Notes: generated from the sequence alone by a model not told the origin. A stretch of 64,000 bases of DNA from Taudactylus pleione (GCA_031769625.1 JAUIMM010000088.1:3983501-4047500); one strand, 5' to 3'; positions 1 through 12,169 are shown, counted from the first letter of the stretch. Numbers and translations: made by a program.

Positions 1-443
1 CGTCTCTATATATGCGCCAATTCCCCTCTTACCACTGTTGACACAAATTAATGTTGCAAAATAACTTTATAACGGCTTATTTCTCTTTCTGTTCTTAGAA
101 ACATAAGGTGACACGTGGTCTTTGTGTCGATCATCTGTCGGGTCCGTTAGCATTAATACATTAATTACACTGATTTTCTGTTCCACACCACAGAGCAGGG
201 CCGACTCGAGGCACGTTCGACCAGTGCAGTCGAACAGGGGCGTCACCCCATAGAGGCCAGACCCCTCCCAACCATTCCCGATTTCAGTGGGACAGTCCCG
301 CTTTTCAGGCACTGCTCCCAGGGCCGGATTATAGGCGGGGCACACGGGGCGGTTGCCCAGGGGCCCCCACATTGCCTCATACATACTCTGGCCAGCTCCC
401 AGCAGCAAACAGAAGCAGTGACCGTGACAGTGCAGACAGCACA

Positions 444-649
444 TGAGCACAGTCTCTCTCTCTCCTCCTCCCTCTGTCTCTCACTCTCCCTTTCTCTCTT
501 CTTTCCCATCCTCTCTCCCTCCCTTCTTCTCTCTCTCCCTTTCTCTCTTTCCTCCTATCCTTTATGCCCCTGCCTTTCTCATCCCCATCTGTCTCTCTCT
601 ATTCTTCATGACTTCTCTCTCTCTCCATTTCTCTGTTCCCTCTCTCTCG

Positions 650-735
<86 letters not shown>
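444..735. repeat. CT-rich tract with (CT)n microsatellite
   Basis: This is a pyrimidine-rich stretch that becomes an uninterrupted (TC)n run from about 646 to 735. The long Ser/Leu and Arg/Glu open frames here, on both strands, are products of the dinucleotide repeat and not genes. Confidence 0.95.
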
Positions 736-737
<2 letters not shown>

Positions 738-2030
738 TTTGCTGTCTTCCTTTCCTCTGTATGGGGCCCATTTATCATTATATAATTGAGGTTTAATCCC
801 CCAAAACACCAGTTTTCAGTGGTTAACCACAAATATTAAGTTTCCCCCGGATGTATTAATGACGGACCACAGCAGGTATCTTCGATTCCCCGCTGTGATC
901 CCTCCATTCCCGCAGGCAGCCACATCCCCTACATCCCCTATAGGTCTCTATGGGGGATGCGATGCTGACAAATTTACCAACAATATTGGCCCCTGCCTTT
1001 GAGCTACACTATGCATAATTAGCCTGCGGAGGGCTCCTCTGGTGGTTGTGCGTGTATAGTCAGCATGACTGCACATGCGCAGCGGCCCCCGTAGCTCTCC
1101 GGGCACATCTCAGGGATGGGCTCCTTTTGGAACCCGTGTCCCTTCATGTGCCGGATAATACATCCGGGTGCTATGATTGCATACTGTAATGCGATCATGT
1201 GCAGTAATGTCATGCCTAAATCGCATTGTAATCATTAATAAATGGGGTCCTATATCTCACTACCTCCCTCTCTTCCTTTCTTCTCCCCTCTCTCTATCTT
1301 TCTGTCTCCATCTTCATCTCTCCCTCCTTCTCTCATTCACGCCCCACTCAAAATCCTGCATTTGCCCCTGGCAGTGTACTAGATCATGTCCGCTACGCTG
1401 TCGGCAGTCGGTTCCCAGCAGTGTTGCGGACATGAAGTAGTATGCTGCGACCTTGCCAGTCAGTGGAGAGACCAGAGACAAGCCCCGGGGCCACCACAAG
1501 CCTAAATCCAACCCTGAGTGCCCCGCTGTTCCACCCACAGGGCAAAGTGTCCCGCAGGTGGTCAGGCACCTCCACCGCCGCGGCAGTGCCGGCCCCAAGG
1601 AATACGAATGGATGCCGCGCGGCATCCATTCACTGCAGAAAGAGGGCTGGGGGAAGCCCAGCTACAGACGTAGTGCTGGGCTTGCCCCCAGCCTGACGTT
1701 TACGGGAGGCGTATTGTACGGGCACGACCCCAAATAACATCATTGAGGGGGCCACACCCCATTTTCGGTCACACATGGGTAAGGAGAGCCAGGTCCTGGT
1801 GTCGCACAGGGCGCGGCTAACCCTGGAGCCGGCCCTGCCATAGAGTATTTGGTTTTGCGAACACAAAGCTTGTGATTGTAAAAGTGAGTTCACCTTGAAT
1901 GAGACTTACATACCAAGCGAGTGTGCATCGTGATAAGGATAACCCATTACTTGCAAATTAAGAGCCTCCAACTTTGCAGTCAGAAGCTACCAAGGTTAGG
2001 TCTATGGACAACCTCGAGCAGCCTATTCTC
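736..2030. other. non-genic stretch with repeat fragments
   Basis: I see no exon or RNA gene here. A second pyrimidine-rich patch lies at 1260-1335. CAGGGCCGG near 310 and CCGGCCCTG near 1832 resemble facing hAT-type ends, but no 8-bp target duplication joins them. The short phrase around 1350 (aatcctgcatttgcc) recurs near 29020, so part of this is interspersed repeat. Confidence 0.5.
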
Positions 2031-2039
2031 CAGATGTCA

Positions 2040-2157
2040 ATGAAGGCGCTCTTACCTCCCTGTCTGTCTGCTAATACCCAGTCCTGTGTTGTTACTGTGT
2101 TCCCAATTGTAAAGAGCAGCAGAATATACATGAACATTATAAATGAATAAATGTAGG
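2040..2157 (+). repeat. L2-like 3' tail
   Basis: A degenerate copy of the tail seen several times in this window: a 'ttacctc..ctgtctg' block, 'tgttcccaattgtaaag', then 'tataaatgaataaat'. The fuller copy at 49650-49980 shows the same tail at the 3' end of an L2-like sequence. Confidence 0.55.
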
Positions 2158-2819
2158 GATGCCATCTCCATGCTCCTAGATACCATTCTCTGCAAACAGT
2201 ATATGATGTCCGGTTTATTGAGAGCTGGCGGCTCTCTCCCCGATGAGCTGTGACACGAGTGGGCATATCAGTTACGTGTCAGCACCTCTGTAGTTTCCTT
2301 GATAGAGAAGAGTTTGTATCACTCAGGTCTGTACCACACAGAATAGTTTACAGATGGCATTCATGCAGAAGAACACGTTGATAATTACAAATAGCTGACT
2401 CTAAGCTTATCTTATCCTGTCTTGGGCAGGTTTATCACAATATGTAGACAGCCTGTGGTTTGGCCCAATGAGTGTTGTTAATCAGTGAATAGAATGAGGG
2501 TTATTTACTAATAATGCAAAAAGGAAGTAACCCATAGCAATACAGTACTTGTTTTCATCTACGAAAACTGCCCTGTTAGCATACAGTAAGGGGTATTTAC
2601 TATCTACCTTTGAGCAGTAATCTGCTTGGACGTAACTGATTTTTTGAGTGTTGAGCCAGAATAAATATTGATTAATTTGTCTTTTAATTATATAGATGAA
2701 AGGTTCACTTTAAGCACATTAAACTTGAATGGGATGGTGATGGTTTTAAATAGCAACATTTTTTTATTTGGTATTTCTCATTCTTAATGCCAGAATCACA
2801 AGAGCTGTAGACCCTGCAA

Positions 2820-3630
2820 AGCTATGCCATGGGGTTGGGTACAGGATCCCGGTGGTCAGAATGCAGATGGTGAGAATACCGACAGCAGCATCCCAATAGT
2901 CAGAATCACAACATATTTTTGTAAGTATTATAACCTTTACTCTGACCCTAACCCTCCCACAGAGTAACCATAACCCTCCCCTCCCGCAGCCTAACCCTAA
3001 CCCTCCCCCACCGCAGAATAACCCTAACCCTCCCACAGCATAACCATAACCCTCCCCTCCCGCAGCCTAACCCTAACCCTCCCACAGAGTAACCATAACC
3101 CTCCCATCCCGCAGCCTAACCCTAACCCTCCCCTACCGCAGAATAACCCTAACCCTCCCACAGCATAACCATAACTCTCTCCACCCGTAGCCTAACCATA
3201 AGCCTCCCCCGGACCATCCCGTTCCGCAGCCTAACCCTAACCCTCCCACAGAGTAACCATAACCCTCCCCTCCCGCAGCCTAACCATAACCCTCCCACAG
3301 AGTAACCATAACCCTCCCCTCCCGCAGCCTAACCCTAACCCTCCCCCACCGCAGAATAACCCTAACCCTCCCACAGCATAACCATAACCCTCTCCACCCG
3401 TAGCCTAACCATAAGCCTCCCCCGGACCATCTCGTTCCGCAGCCTAACCCTAGCCCTAACCCTCCCATTCCGCAGCCTAACCATAATCCTCCCCGTAGTA
3501 CCTAAGCCTCCCTTCCGCAGCCTAACCCTAAGCCTGCCCTTAACTCTAATACCTTCACAATCTGTTGGGATTCTGACAGTCGGGATGCCGCTATTGGTAT
3601 TGTGACTGTCAGGATGCGAACTACATATCG
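2820..3630. repeat. telomere-like minisatellite inside a MITE-like element
   Basis: The core (about 2938-3540) is an array of units rich in CCTAACCCTAACCCTCCC, alternating with CACAGAGTAACCATAACC and CCCGCAGCC. It is flanked by facing, imperfectly complementary ends (ggtggtcagaatgc... and ...gggattctgacagtcggg). The same flanks and a shorter TTAGGG-like core recur, often in the opposite orientation, at 10190-11300, 12170-12490 and 14505-14810, so this is an interspersed family and not a chromosome end. Confidence 0.75.
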
Positions 3631-3956
3631 TGCAATGGTTTTATAGAATTATTTACAGCATAACATTAATATACAAATACTGTAAGATGGTGATATTTCC
3701 ACATGCCACATTTTCAAGATAGGCTATTTCCTGACTGCACTGGTGTGATGGGTACGTCGGGAAGAGGGATTAGGGCCGAAATCTAAATCTTTTGCATGTT
3801 GATGCTCATTAATGTGTCTAATAAACAGTCAGCAAGGGACACCCCTTATCCTCCCAACTTCATCAGCCAGTGCAAGCCCTGCACTATCTGGCCTGAAAAT
3901 CCATGTACTTCTCTTGTCACACTGTAGAGTGAACATTAGGGCCATAAATGAGTTAG

Positions 3957-4067
3957 GGGGAGATGTACTAAGCCTTGGAGAGAGATAAAGTGGACGGAGA
4001 TAAAGTACCAACCAATCAGCTCCTGTCACTATACATGCTGTGTTTGAGAGCTGCATCTGGCCCAGCA
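3957..4067. repeat. half copy of a TACTAAGCCTTGG MITE
   Basis: It begins with 'gtactaagccttggagag' and contains the 'caaccaatcagctcctgtc' core shared with 41489-41637 and 43903-44051. The second inverted half is missing. Confidence 0.65.
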
Positions 4068-4488
4068 GCTGCCATGTGGACTTCCCTGCTTAGATCTAAT
4101 GCTGATTACTATATGACAATCAGGCTAAGAACATAATCCATTGTGAGGTGATCTATTCTCTTTATGTTATAAACTCACACACACTTATTACATATATCGC
4201 CTCCTATAACATGTTAACCCTAATTGGCTGATACTCGCCACATATTCTCTCTGTATTCCAGCATGTGTATGGAAAAATGTTACATAATAAGTTGCACGTT
4301 CCCTGATGGAATGTGCTAGTGTTCTATAAAGAATATGTAGGAATGTTTGTACATTATATAAGCGGTGCATTGTATTGTCACTGCGTACAGGAGATTTCCC
4401 CCACACCGCACACAGGGATTTCCTCATCTGTTCACAGTCAGTCTCCTGCTTGGGGGTCATTACCGGCTCCCTCCCTGACTCTGCAGCA

Positions 4489-4805
4489 TCAGATGTGTGT
4501 GATATAATCCTTCTGGATACATGTGCTGATCTCCGTGTGACCCCCAGTCTCATCCTTAATGACGTTATAGGCTCTTTCATCCGACCTGCCCAGCCGGAGG
4601 AGCTTGTAGGCTCCAGTCCTGTATTTCTTAGAGATGAGGTTGTACAGGATCGGGTTGATGGAGGCACTGAGGTAAAACAGCAGCATGGCGACCAGGTTGA
4701 AATACTGCGATAGTTGCATCATATAGTAGTCTTTGGTGTTCGCATAAATGATTCTTCCAATATGAAATGGCAGCCAGCAGATGACGAAAGCCAGGACGAC
4801 AACCA
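4489..4805 (-). CDS. MLNR: motilin receptor, coding exon 2 (TM6, TM7, tail)
   Basis: This exon encodes residues 252-356 of a class A peptide GPCR. The acceptor is the AG at 4807-4806; the G that ends exon 1 plus TG restores a Val codon. Visible are CWLPFH in TM6 (about 261-266), NPILY in TM7 (about 302-306) and the helix-8 start LISKKYR, followed by a Ser/Thr-containing tail and TGA at 4491-4489. The stretch GRIIYANTKDYYMM and the ISKKYR tail resemble motilin receptors rather than GHSR. The exon layout (TM1-5 in exon 1, TM6-7 in exon 2) is that of the ghrelin/motilin receptor family. The joined 1071-nt CDS is an exact multiple of three. Confidence 0.93.
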
Positions 4806-4878
4806 CTTCAAGACAAAAACGGGAGCAGGAGAGTCACTAGCTGAACCAGGATTTTGGCATTACATATCTCATTGGGAT

Positions 4879-5024
4879 TTGTATCAAACCTTCTAAAGAG
4901 GACATGTGGAGAAGTCACCCAATCAGATTATACTTATCATTTACTTAGTACATTCTATAACATGATAGCTGATTGGTTGCTGTGGGCAACTTCCTCACTT
5001 GTCCTCATTCGAAGGTTTGATACA
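4879..5024. repeat. palindromic MITE with TTGTATCAAACC ends
   Basis: The ends are inverted: ttgtatcaaaccttc at the left and gaaggtttgataca at the right. The interior is also self-complementary (caatcagatt and gctgattgg). It lies about 74 bp inside the MLNR intron, next to the exon 2 acceptor. Confidence 0.8.
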
Positions 5025-5042
5025 GCTCCCCCTAAGAGCTAT

Positions 5043-5632
5043 GGATCTGATTCAGACCTGCTCGCTAGCAAGCGCTCGCTCGTTGCTGGCGATGTTCACT
5101 AATGTGCGCATGCGTGTAGTTCGCAGTGCGCGTGCGCAAACTAGTACGAGCGATCGGGATGCGCTCGCCCTGCAAAGACAGCCCAGTGGAATGAGTGACA
5201 AGAGAGGCCGTTTGTGGGTGGTAACAGGGGCAGGGCAGTGGTAACGGGGGAGTGGAGTTGCGGTCGCAGGTGTTTGAACACCCTTTCTGAGGAGTGCATA
5301 ATTAACCGGCAGCGTCATAGTACACGTCACCTGGTTGAATTATACACTGAAGTGCTCGCAGTGCTTGCGGTAGGGTACAGTCAACCGCAAGCGTTGCGGC
5401 CAGATCCGATGGAGCCCGATGTACCGATGGTTGTATATACTTCCAGGAGATGACGTACACTAGTGGGCAGCTAAAGACAGGCTGGTGGGCGTCTATAAAC
5501 ACAAAGTGATCGCTCGCCAAGACATAGTGGGCGTGCTTATGCCGTGCAAGCAGCTGCCTTGATGTCACTTAGCTGAATTTCCATACACTGGGAGCGAGCG
5601 GCCGCATCTAAGGAGTGAGTCTGAATCGGCCC
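5043..5632. mobile_element. GGGCCTGATTCAGA-family MITE, copy 1
   Basis: The ends are ggatctgattcagac and gtctgaatcggcc, flanked on both sides by TAT. The interior is rich in CpG and GCTCGC/GCGAGC palindromes. It is one of about nine related copies in the window. Confidence 0.75.
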
Positions 5633-6360
5633 TATGTGTATAAGCTACACATTTGAATTGTTAAAGTAACACTAGTGGCAGGATTTCAAATATATGAATA
5701 AAATAATTAGCACCAGAATTATTGGCACATAAATCTTACCCTCTGAAAATAAATGTCATTATTATTAGAGTTATATAACTTACTGACAATAGGTCATGAG
5801 GGCTATAGGCAAGATACTGGTCTGGGCTCCCTTTCCCCCATCAATTTGTAAAAAAAAAAAATCCCAACTGGTTTGATTAATCCATCATCGCTGCCCCACG
5901 GCCCCTGCATCTGGCCAGCAGGGTGCCTGGAATGGCGCCCTGCAGCTCTGCCGGGTAAGCACCCTGCAGCCTGTACAGCCGTTTGGAGCGTCCTCAGGAT
6001 GCTCTGAACAGTGCCATACTGCCTGGTGCTGGCAGCCCCATCCTCCGGGGCATAACATCAAGTGCTTAGGGGTGTGGCAGGCGAAGGGCACACCGCTCCC
6101 TCTTACGGAGCTGATTCAACCTCACCCAAATTTGAGTGCAAGCTCCTGGTAGGTGATGGGAAATCTAAAATAAAATCCAATGAAACATTTAAGATCAATC
6201 ACCACCCAACACGTTTCGCTTGTGACAGCTTCAGTATTCAAGTTATTATACACTTCTATATTTTATACTTGAATATATATATATATAGTAATATGGGGGT
6301 GCACTCACCAGACTTCAGTCAATTCATTGGATTAATACCTTTATTCCATAATAAAAGATC

Positions 6361-6394
6361 TGACGTTTCGGTCCTTCTTGGACCTTTGTCAAGG
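6361..6394 (-). ncRNA. degenerate hammerhead-like motif
   Basis: On the minus strand a CTTGACAAA segment is followed by a GGTCC/GGACC hairpin and then GAAACGTC. This is the order CUGANGA, stem II, GAAA of a hammerhead core. The CUGANGA box has about two substitutions. Penelope-like elements are known to carry such motifs in their terminal repeats, and this one lies just outside a palindromic structure. No activity is claimed. Confidence 0.4.
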
Positions 6395-6558
6395 TACAAC
6401 AATCAAATGTACATAGAGCCTATAAATACCCATATCCCCTCCCCCTAGTAATAAGGAACAAGGAAAAACAGACATGGTTAACCAGAATATAGTGTATCAC
6501 ACTACATACAGATACATACATATATATGAACAATCAACCTGTATATCCTGGAATCTTA

Positions 6559-7001
6559 GGGCCTGATTCAGACCCGCTCACAAGCGGGTCAATGGCCAGG
6601 CACTGCGCAAGCCCCGGAGCGAGCAAGAAATCACTCACTCCAGGGCTCACAACAAAACAGGGCGGCAGCTCGCCCCGTTTTGTAGGCGGGGAGGGTGGGT
6701 GGGTGGCTGGCAAACGGAGGCGTTCCCAAAGGAACGCCTGCCATTTGGGGGCGGCCCTACTGACATCACTAGTGATGTCAGTAGAGCTTCCTGCTCTATT
6801 AGAGCAGGAAGCTCACTGGGGCTTGCGGGAACGAGACCCTACCACAAGGGTCTTGTCGCAAGCCCGATGGTCGCGACCATCACCTGGCCGCTGGCAAAAG
6901 CTGTGGGTGGTCACCCACAGCTATGCGAACGGCCAGGGGACCGGCTCCAAAAGAAAAAAAAAAAACGCTCTGATTCAGAGCGAGCGCTCTGAATCAGGGC
7001 C
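6559..7001. mobile_element. GGGCCTGATTCAGA-family MITE, copy 2 (intact TTA TSD)
   Basis: The element runs from gggcctgattcagaccc to gctctgaatcagggcc and is flanked on both sides by TTA (6556-6558 and 7002-7004). A TWA target duplication is the signature of PIF/Harbinger transposition, so this copy defines the family best. Confidence 0.85.
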
Positions 7002-7384
7002 TTAGTTCAAAGTATTACATAGAGCCAGCATCACCGCGCTGGACTTGTAAATAATCATTAGCACATGATGGGTTTACCTCCAGCTGGCATACATCAAATT
7101 ATCTCTTATCCAATGATATTAAATCCTATTACTTAATTTTCCGGGCGCACATCGTGCGCCACTGCAGCTCGCCACACACTGGTGGCTGCCTCACCATATC
7201 ACTTCCTTAGCCGGAAACACAGTTTGTATCCCATCACCTAGCAACCAGCGTCTTATGCAGACACATAGATCACCGGTGTTTTATGCAGTACGTATACTGC
7301 AACTCATACAGACTAATATACCACAGGTCGTGTATCCATAAATGAAGTTATATGTCCAAAACAGTCATGGTGGACATAGGTTCA

Positions 7385-7710
7385 AGGAGAGAAATTCTCT
7401 AGCTCCGTGGCTCACTACAAAAGGGGCGGCTGACGATGTTGATCGACAGCTTGCCCCGTTTTGTAGGTGTGGCGGGGGGGTGGTTTCACAAAAGGAGGCG
7501 TTCCCATGCGAACGCCTGCCATTTGTCAGCGGTCCCACTGACAGTGATGTCAGTGGGAGAGCTTCCGGCTCTATTAGAGCCAGAAGTTCTCTGGGGCTTG
7601 TGGCCACAAGACCCTACCCACAAGGGTCTCGTCGCAAGCCCCGATGGTCGCGATGGTCTTGACCATCATCCTGGCTGCTCGCCAGAGCATCCGTCTCTGA
7701 ATCAGGCCCT
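7385..7710. mobile_element. GGGCCTGATTCAGA-family MITE, left-truncated
   Basis: The interior (ccgttttgtaggtg, gcgttcccatgcgaacgcct) and the right end tctgaatcaggccct match copy 2. The left terminus is missing. Confidence 0.7.
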
Positions 7711-7975
7711 CAATACATTGCGATATTTTTCTATGAGGGGTGCACTCTGAAAATTATTTCTCGATGGGAACCATAAGTATTATTATGGACTCTCCTAAGG
7801 CCGGGTGAGACTTGATAAATATACCTTTGAGACCGGTGATATACAACAACAAAGTCTTTTTGAAATATTTTTCTTTTTTCTTTTCTATTTGTTTGATATA
7901 TTTTTTAGATATTTTTCTGTGTTTAATTTTTGGTCTGTGGTCTGAGATAATTATCGGTGTCCAATGGGTTAAATG

Positions 7976-8276
7976 CATACTTGCCGATATTCAGCTCCCT
8001 CCATCCGGGAGGGAGCTGAATGCCTGCAAACAGTGGGGAGGCGTGGCCAGGCAATGGGTCCGTGCCAGGGGCGGAGCCGCACAATTGCATCATCGTGACC
8101 CTGCCCCCTCCTCACAATGCCGAATCGCGTCATCGGGCCCCCCTGCTGCGGGGGTTTCTAGTAGGTAGTCGGGGGGGCATGCGTCAGCCGGGAGGCTTGC
8201 CTGCCTTTCCGGGGGGTCGGGAGCGGCACCCGTTATTCGGGAGGCTCCCGACCAAATCGTGAGGGTAGGCAAGCCT
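7976..8276. mobile_element. MULE-like non-autonomous element, 9-bp TSD
   Basis: It begins CATACTTGCC and ends GGCAAGCCT. Perfect 9-bp duplications GGTTAAATG lie at 7967-7975 and 8277-8285. A 9-bp TSD is typical of Mutator-like elements. The GC-rich interior contains inverted blocks (gctccctccatccgg/gggagggagctg). Its end matches the separate element at 47294-47954. Confidence 0.75.
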
Positions 8277-8832
8277 GGTTAAATGTTAATACGATTTACA
8301 AAATAATATTTTTTGTATATACAATGCAAGGTTGACTTTTATATATATCAATGATCTGCTGAGATAATATGTTCCTTGAACCTAAGTCCACCATGACTGT
8401 TTTGGACATATAACTTGATTTATGGATACACAACATGTGGTATATTAGTCTGTATGAGTTGCAGTATACGGACTGCATAAAACACCGGTGATCTATGTGT
8501 CTGCATAAGACGCTGGTTGCTAGGTGACGCGATGCCCTAGACACACTTCCGGCTGAGAGCCGGGATTTATGTGTTCACGGCAGCGCTGGTTGCTAGGTGA
8601 TGGGATACAACCTGTATTTCTGGCTAAGGAAGTGATATGGTGAGTTGGCCACAAGTGCGTGGCGAGCTGCAGTGACGCACGATATACGCCTGGGGAATGA
8701 AGTAATAGGATTTAATATCATTGGATAAGAGATGATTTGATGTATGCCAGCTGGAGGTAAACCCATTATGTGCTAATGATTATTTACAAGTCTCGCACGG
8801 TGATGCTGGCTCTATGTAATACTTGGAACTAA

Positions 8833-9335
8833 GGGCCTGATTCAGAGCCGGACACTCTTTAAGAGCACTCACTCTGAATCAAGGCATTTTAGCATGTATA
8901 GCATGTATAGCTGTGGGTGACCACCCACAGCTATAGCGAGCGGGCAGGAAGATGGTCGCGATGGTCAAGACCATCGCGACCATCGGACTTGCGGAGAGAC
9001 CCTTGTGGTAGGATCTCGTTGCCGCAAGCCCTGGAGTGCTTTCGGCTCTATCAGAGCCGAGAGCACTCCCACTGACATCACTTGTGATGTCAGTGGGGCC
9101 GGCCCCAGACGGTAGGCGTTCCCATGGGAACGCCTCCGTCTGGGCAGCCACGCCCCCCAAATGGGGTGTGCTGTCACTCACCATCGACAGCACGCCCCCT
9201 TTGGTACGCAAGCAAGTCGCTCCGGGTCTCGCACATGCGCACGACGGAGCCGGCTCCATCGTGCGCATGCGCACTGGGCCAACATCGACCCGCTTGCGAG
9301 CGCTCAGCACTGGCGAGCGGGTCTGAATCAGGCCC
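8833..9335. mobile_element. GGGCCTGATTCAGA-family MITE, copy in right palindrome arm
   Basis: It runs from gggcctgattcagagcc (after TAA) to gggtctgaatcaggccc. The inner junction matches that of copy 2 in inverted form, so the insertion predates the palindrome. The outer side lacks the TAA duplicate. Confidence 0.75.
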
Positions 9336-9340
9336 TGTGT

Positions 9341-10180
9341 GCGGATTATTCTGAAAAAAAATTTATATATCATTTCAGGGTCTGGATGTACAATTCCCAT
9401 CATGTTATTACTTGCACAAACTTGAGGATTCTTTTTTAATCAGCTAAAGAGATAAAATCAGCTTCAGAGCAAACCGCAGCATCTGAGCGTCCCAGCTGCA
9501 CCTCAGGTTACTTTATATCTACAGGTTACAGTTTTTCTACCTTTTCAGAAAGCGGCATTACGGTTATGGCTTATGTTATGGTTGGGGCTTTTTATTGTAC
9601 TAAAAACGCCCTTGTCCCAAATGTTAGGAACAAAATAGGACTTTAGTGTAACTAATGTCCAGGCACACTATGCTGCTGAGCAGATGTGTCAAACAAGAGA
9701 TGTTTCTCGGTGAACTAGAATCCCAGCTTGCCCTTTCACTTACTTTAAAATATTTTTTTTCTTTTTTGCTTTCAAAAAGCTATTTAATATTAGCCTTTAA
9801 AGTGAAAAAAAAAGCTTCAAGTGAGGACTGTGTTTTCCATAAAGGATCAGAAATTGTACTGGTCAGATTTTCATTGACCCAACTTCAGGGCCATATCTTG
9901 AAAATCTAGGACTATCCCTGGACAAAAAGGGTTCACCTGGGAAGTAAGCTTCAGGTAAGCTATATGTAGACAGGGAACTACTATATAACATATATACTGC
10001 ACATCAGTCACTAGGCCTATATCACATAATGTTATAATATAACGTCATGTAAAACAAACTTATTTACTATTTTAAGGGATTGGATTTAGAGGTGCTAAAA
10101 GCATGTGTTAATTCATGAGATTGTAATCTGTCATGATCACTGCCCTCTCTCTTTGCCTGTGATGCGGTCTTAACACCAAC
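9341..10180. other. MLNR intron, nothing recognised
   Basis: AT-rich intronic sequence. I see no exon, RNA gene or clear repeat boundary. Confidence 0.5.
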
Positions 10181-10189
10181 GCAGGTATT

Positions 10190-11300
10190 CCGTTGCTCAG
10201 AATGCCGGCACCGGAATCCTGACACCTGTCAGAATACTGGCGCCGCAATCCCTAAGGTAAGTAGCGGGGTTGGGGGGGTGGTTAGGGTTAGGCACTATGG
10301 GGACGGTTAGGGATAGGCACTAAGGTGGGAAGGTTAGGTTTAGGGTGCGGGGAGGGGAGGGGATGGTTAGGTTAATCACTAGGGGGGAGGCAGTGGTGGT
10401 TTTTTGGGACCTGAAGTTTTAACGGTTATGGGGGCCCCCTTTGGAACCAGCAGCAATAGGGCAACATCCAACAAAGTCCAAAGGGCCTTGCTGCCCTTGC
10501 AAGAACCTTGAGGCCCAAATTGCAGAGTTGTTGAAACCCCCATAGAGAGAGAGACTGTAAATAGATCACATACAAAACCAAAACTTACTCACTTCCTCTG
10601 TAAGATTCTAGCTCTTGATCCTCCTGAGTGGGATATTTGGAACCTCCCTGAGTCTGGTCTCTCCCCCACGCTGTCTGCTCACGCCTCTGAGCTGCATGCC
10701 ATCCCTCAGTCAGCTCAGCTTTTAGTTTGTGGTCAGCACTGCAGGACTGACTTCTGGCAGATGGGACAGCACAAATGGAGATGGGAGCATATGGTGCACC
10801 TGGCAATACTGCACTTAGCAGTTACACTGACAGCAGCTCTTTATTCTGCGCCCAGCTGGCTCATGAGAGCCATCCTCTGTTCGGAGCTGTAGATATGGTG
10901 TCTGCTGACCAGTACTGATCAGGGAGGTTTCTGGGTACTCAGAACCCCCCCTACATGCACTACTGTAGAGCATATTCTAAGGTCCATATTAAGTACTTCA
11001 ACCCATTGGTTTATGATTCTATTACTAAAATAACCTTATTTTAATAACACACACTTAAAAAACTCCATTTATTGTGTTGAAAAATTCACTCATTAAAAAC
11101 AAATTTGCTTCAGGGGCCCCTCCATGGTTAGGGACCCTGAAGCTTAAGCTTCATTAGTTTCACTATAGATCCGCATCTGGGGGGAGGTTAGGTTTAGGCA
11201 CCGGGGAGGTCTAGGACACTGACAGACATGTGTCTGTATCCTAAACCTGTTGGAATGCCAGCATCGGGATTCTGACTGCTGACACCCTGCGCCCAACACC
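10190..11300. repeat. telomere-like-core element split by an insertion
   Basis: The left end (tcagaatgccggcaccggaatcc) and a short TTAGGG-like core (gttagggttaggcacta) lie at 10190-10400. The remainder of the core and the right end (ccagcatcgggattctgac) resume at about 11160-11290. The roughly 760 bp between is unrelated sequence, presumably a later insertion. Confidence 0.55.
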
Positions 11301-12169
11301 TTTGCCCACCTGGTCAGTTTAGGATGGTTTTGAGATTATAATGTACTCTTAGCTGCCAGTATATTTTCCATATTATTTTATTTTTTTACTTTCTTATTTT
11401 TCATCACTTATGTTCTTTATATTTGTAGTTTTAGCCTTTACCAATAGAGGTTATATTTTAAATGCTCACGACAGTTAATGTGTGCCCCCTAATTAGTATA
11501 CTTGTCTGCTTTCAGACCTCTACATGCTAATTATCCCTTATTCTGCGGGCCGTCGAGAGGGGGGTTGGAGCTGGTACTCTTTATCCGTGCCCGGGCTTGT
11601 TGGAGGGGCCCATGTCCTGCCCCCCACCCACGTAACAAAATGTGGCAGCTACTTAGGCCAGGGAGAGAGAAGAGATTGCTGCTGCAGCATCCTCTCTCCC
11701 CAGCCCAGCACATGCTGCTGTGTGCTGGGCTGCAGCAGCAGTAGACAGTACTCTCTCTCCCTCTGTGATGTGTGTTTGGGGGCAGCGATCACACTTGACT
11801 TGCGTCCCCCACCGCTCTGACTTTTCTTCTTCTTCTGTGCCTTCCATTTTAGAACACTTGTTATGCTTCATTTTGGTTATTATTGTATTTATCCTTGCGG
11901 CTTATTGAATGATATGCATTTCCCTTTCCTTGCTCTGTATTTTGCTAGTTGGTCCTTTATGTTTCATTTACTAAGCCCTATTTCCAAACTGTATGATGCT
12001 GCAGAATGTTGTGATGCCAAAATAAATAAATATTGATACATCTCCTTAATAAAAGCTGTAAAGGAGAAGTCGGCTGTTGGACAAGTCCCAGCTGCATTAC
12101 CAGCCAGGAAGCCACAAGTAGAAAATGGGATGCAGTCAAGAGACCGGTGGCCGCAAGGCTGGAATCCCG

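Larger units (their letters stand above)
6545..9340. mobile_element. palindromic composite element in the MLNR intron
   Basis: A left arm (about 7005-7386) reappears inverted at 8378-8830. Paired landmarks are 'catagagccagcatcac', 'ttacctccagctggcatac', 'cacttccttagcc' and 'gtccaaaacagtcatgg' with their complements. Both arms are bounded by a GGGCCTGATTCAGA MITE at the same position. The centre contains a truncated third MITE and a 9-bp-TSD element. With the hammerhead-like motif at 6361-6394 this resembles the inverted terminal organisation of Penelope-like elements, but no coding remnant is visible here. Confidence 0.6.

Noticed and set aside
418..809. Several overlapping ORFs in both strands (Ser/Leu-rich, Arg/Glu-rich)
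   Set aside because: They are direct translations of the CT/GA microsatellite.
310..1840. A 1.5-kb hAT element bounded by CAGGGCCGG and CCGGCCCTG
   Set aside because: No matching 8-bp target duplication flanks the two words and the interior is heterogeneous, so they may belong to different elements.
2938..3540. A true telomere or chromosome end
   Set aside because: Units are degenerate, the array is flanked by transposon-like ends, and related copies are dispersed in the window.
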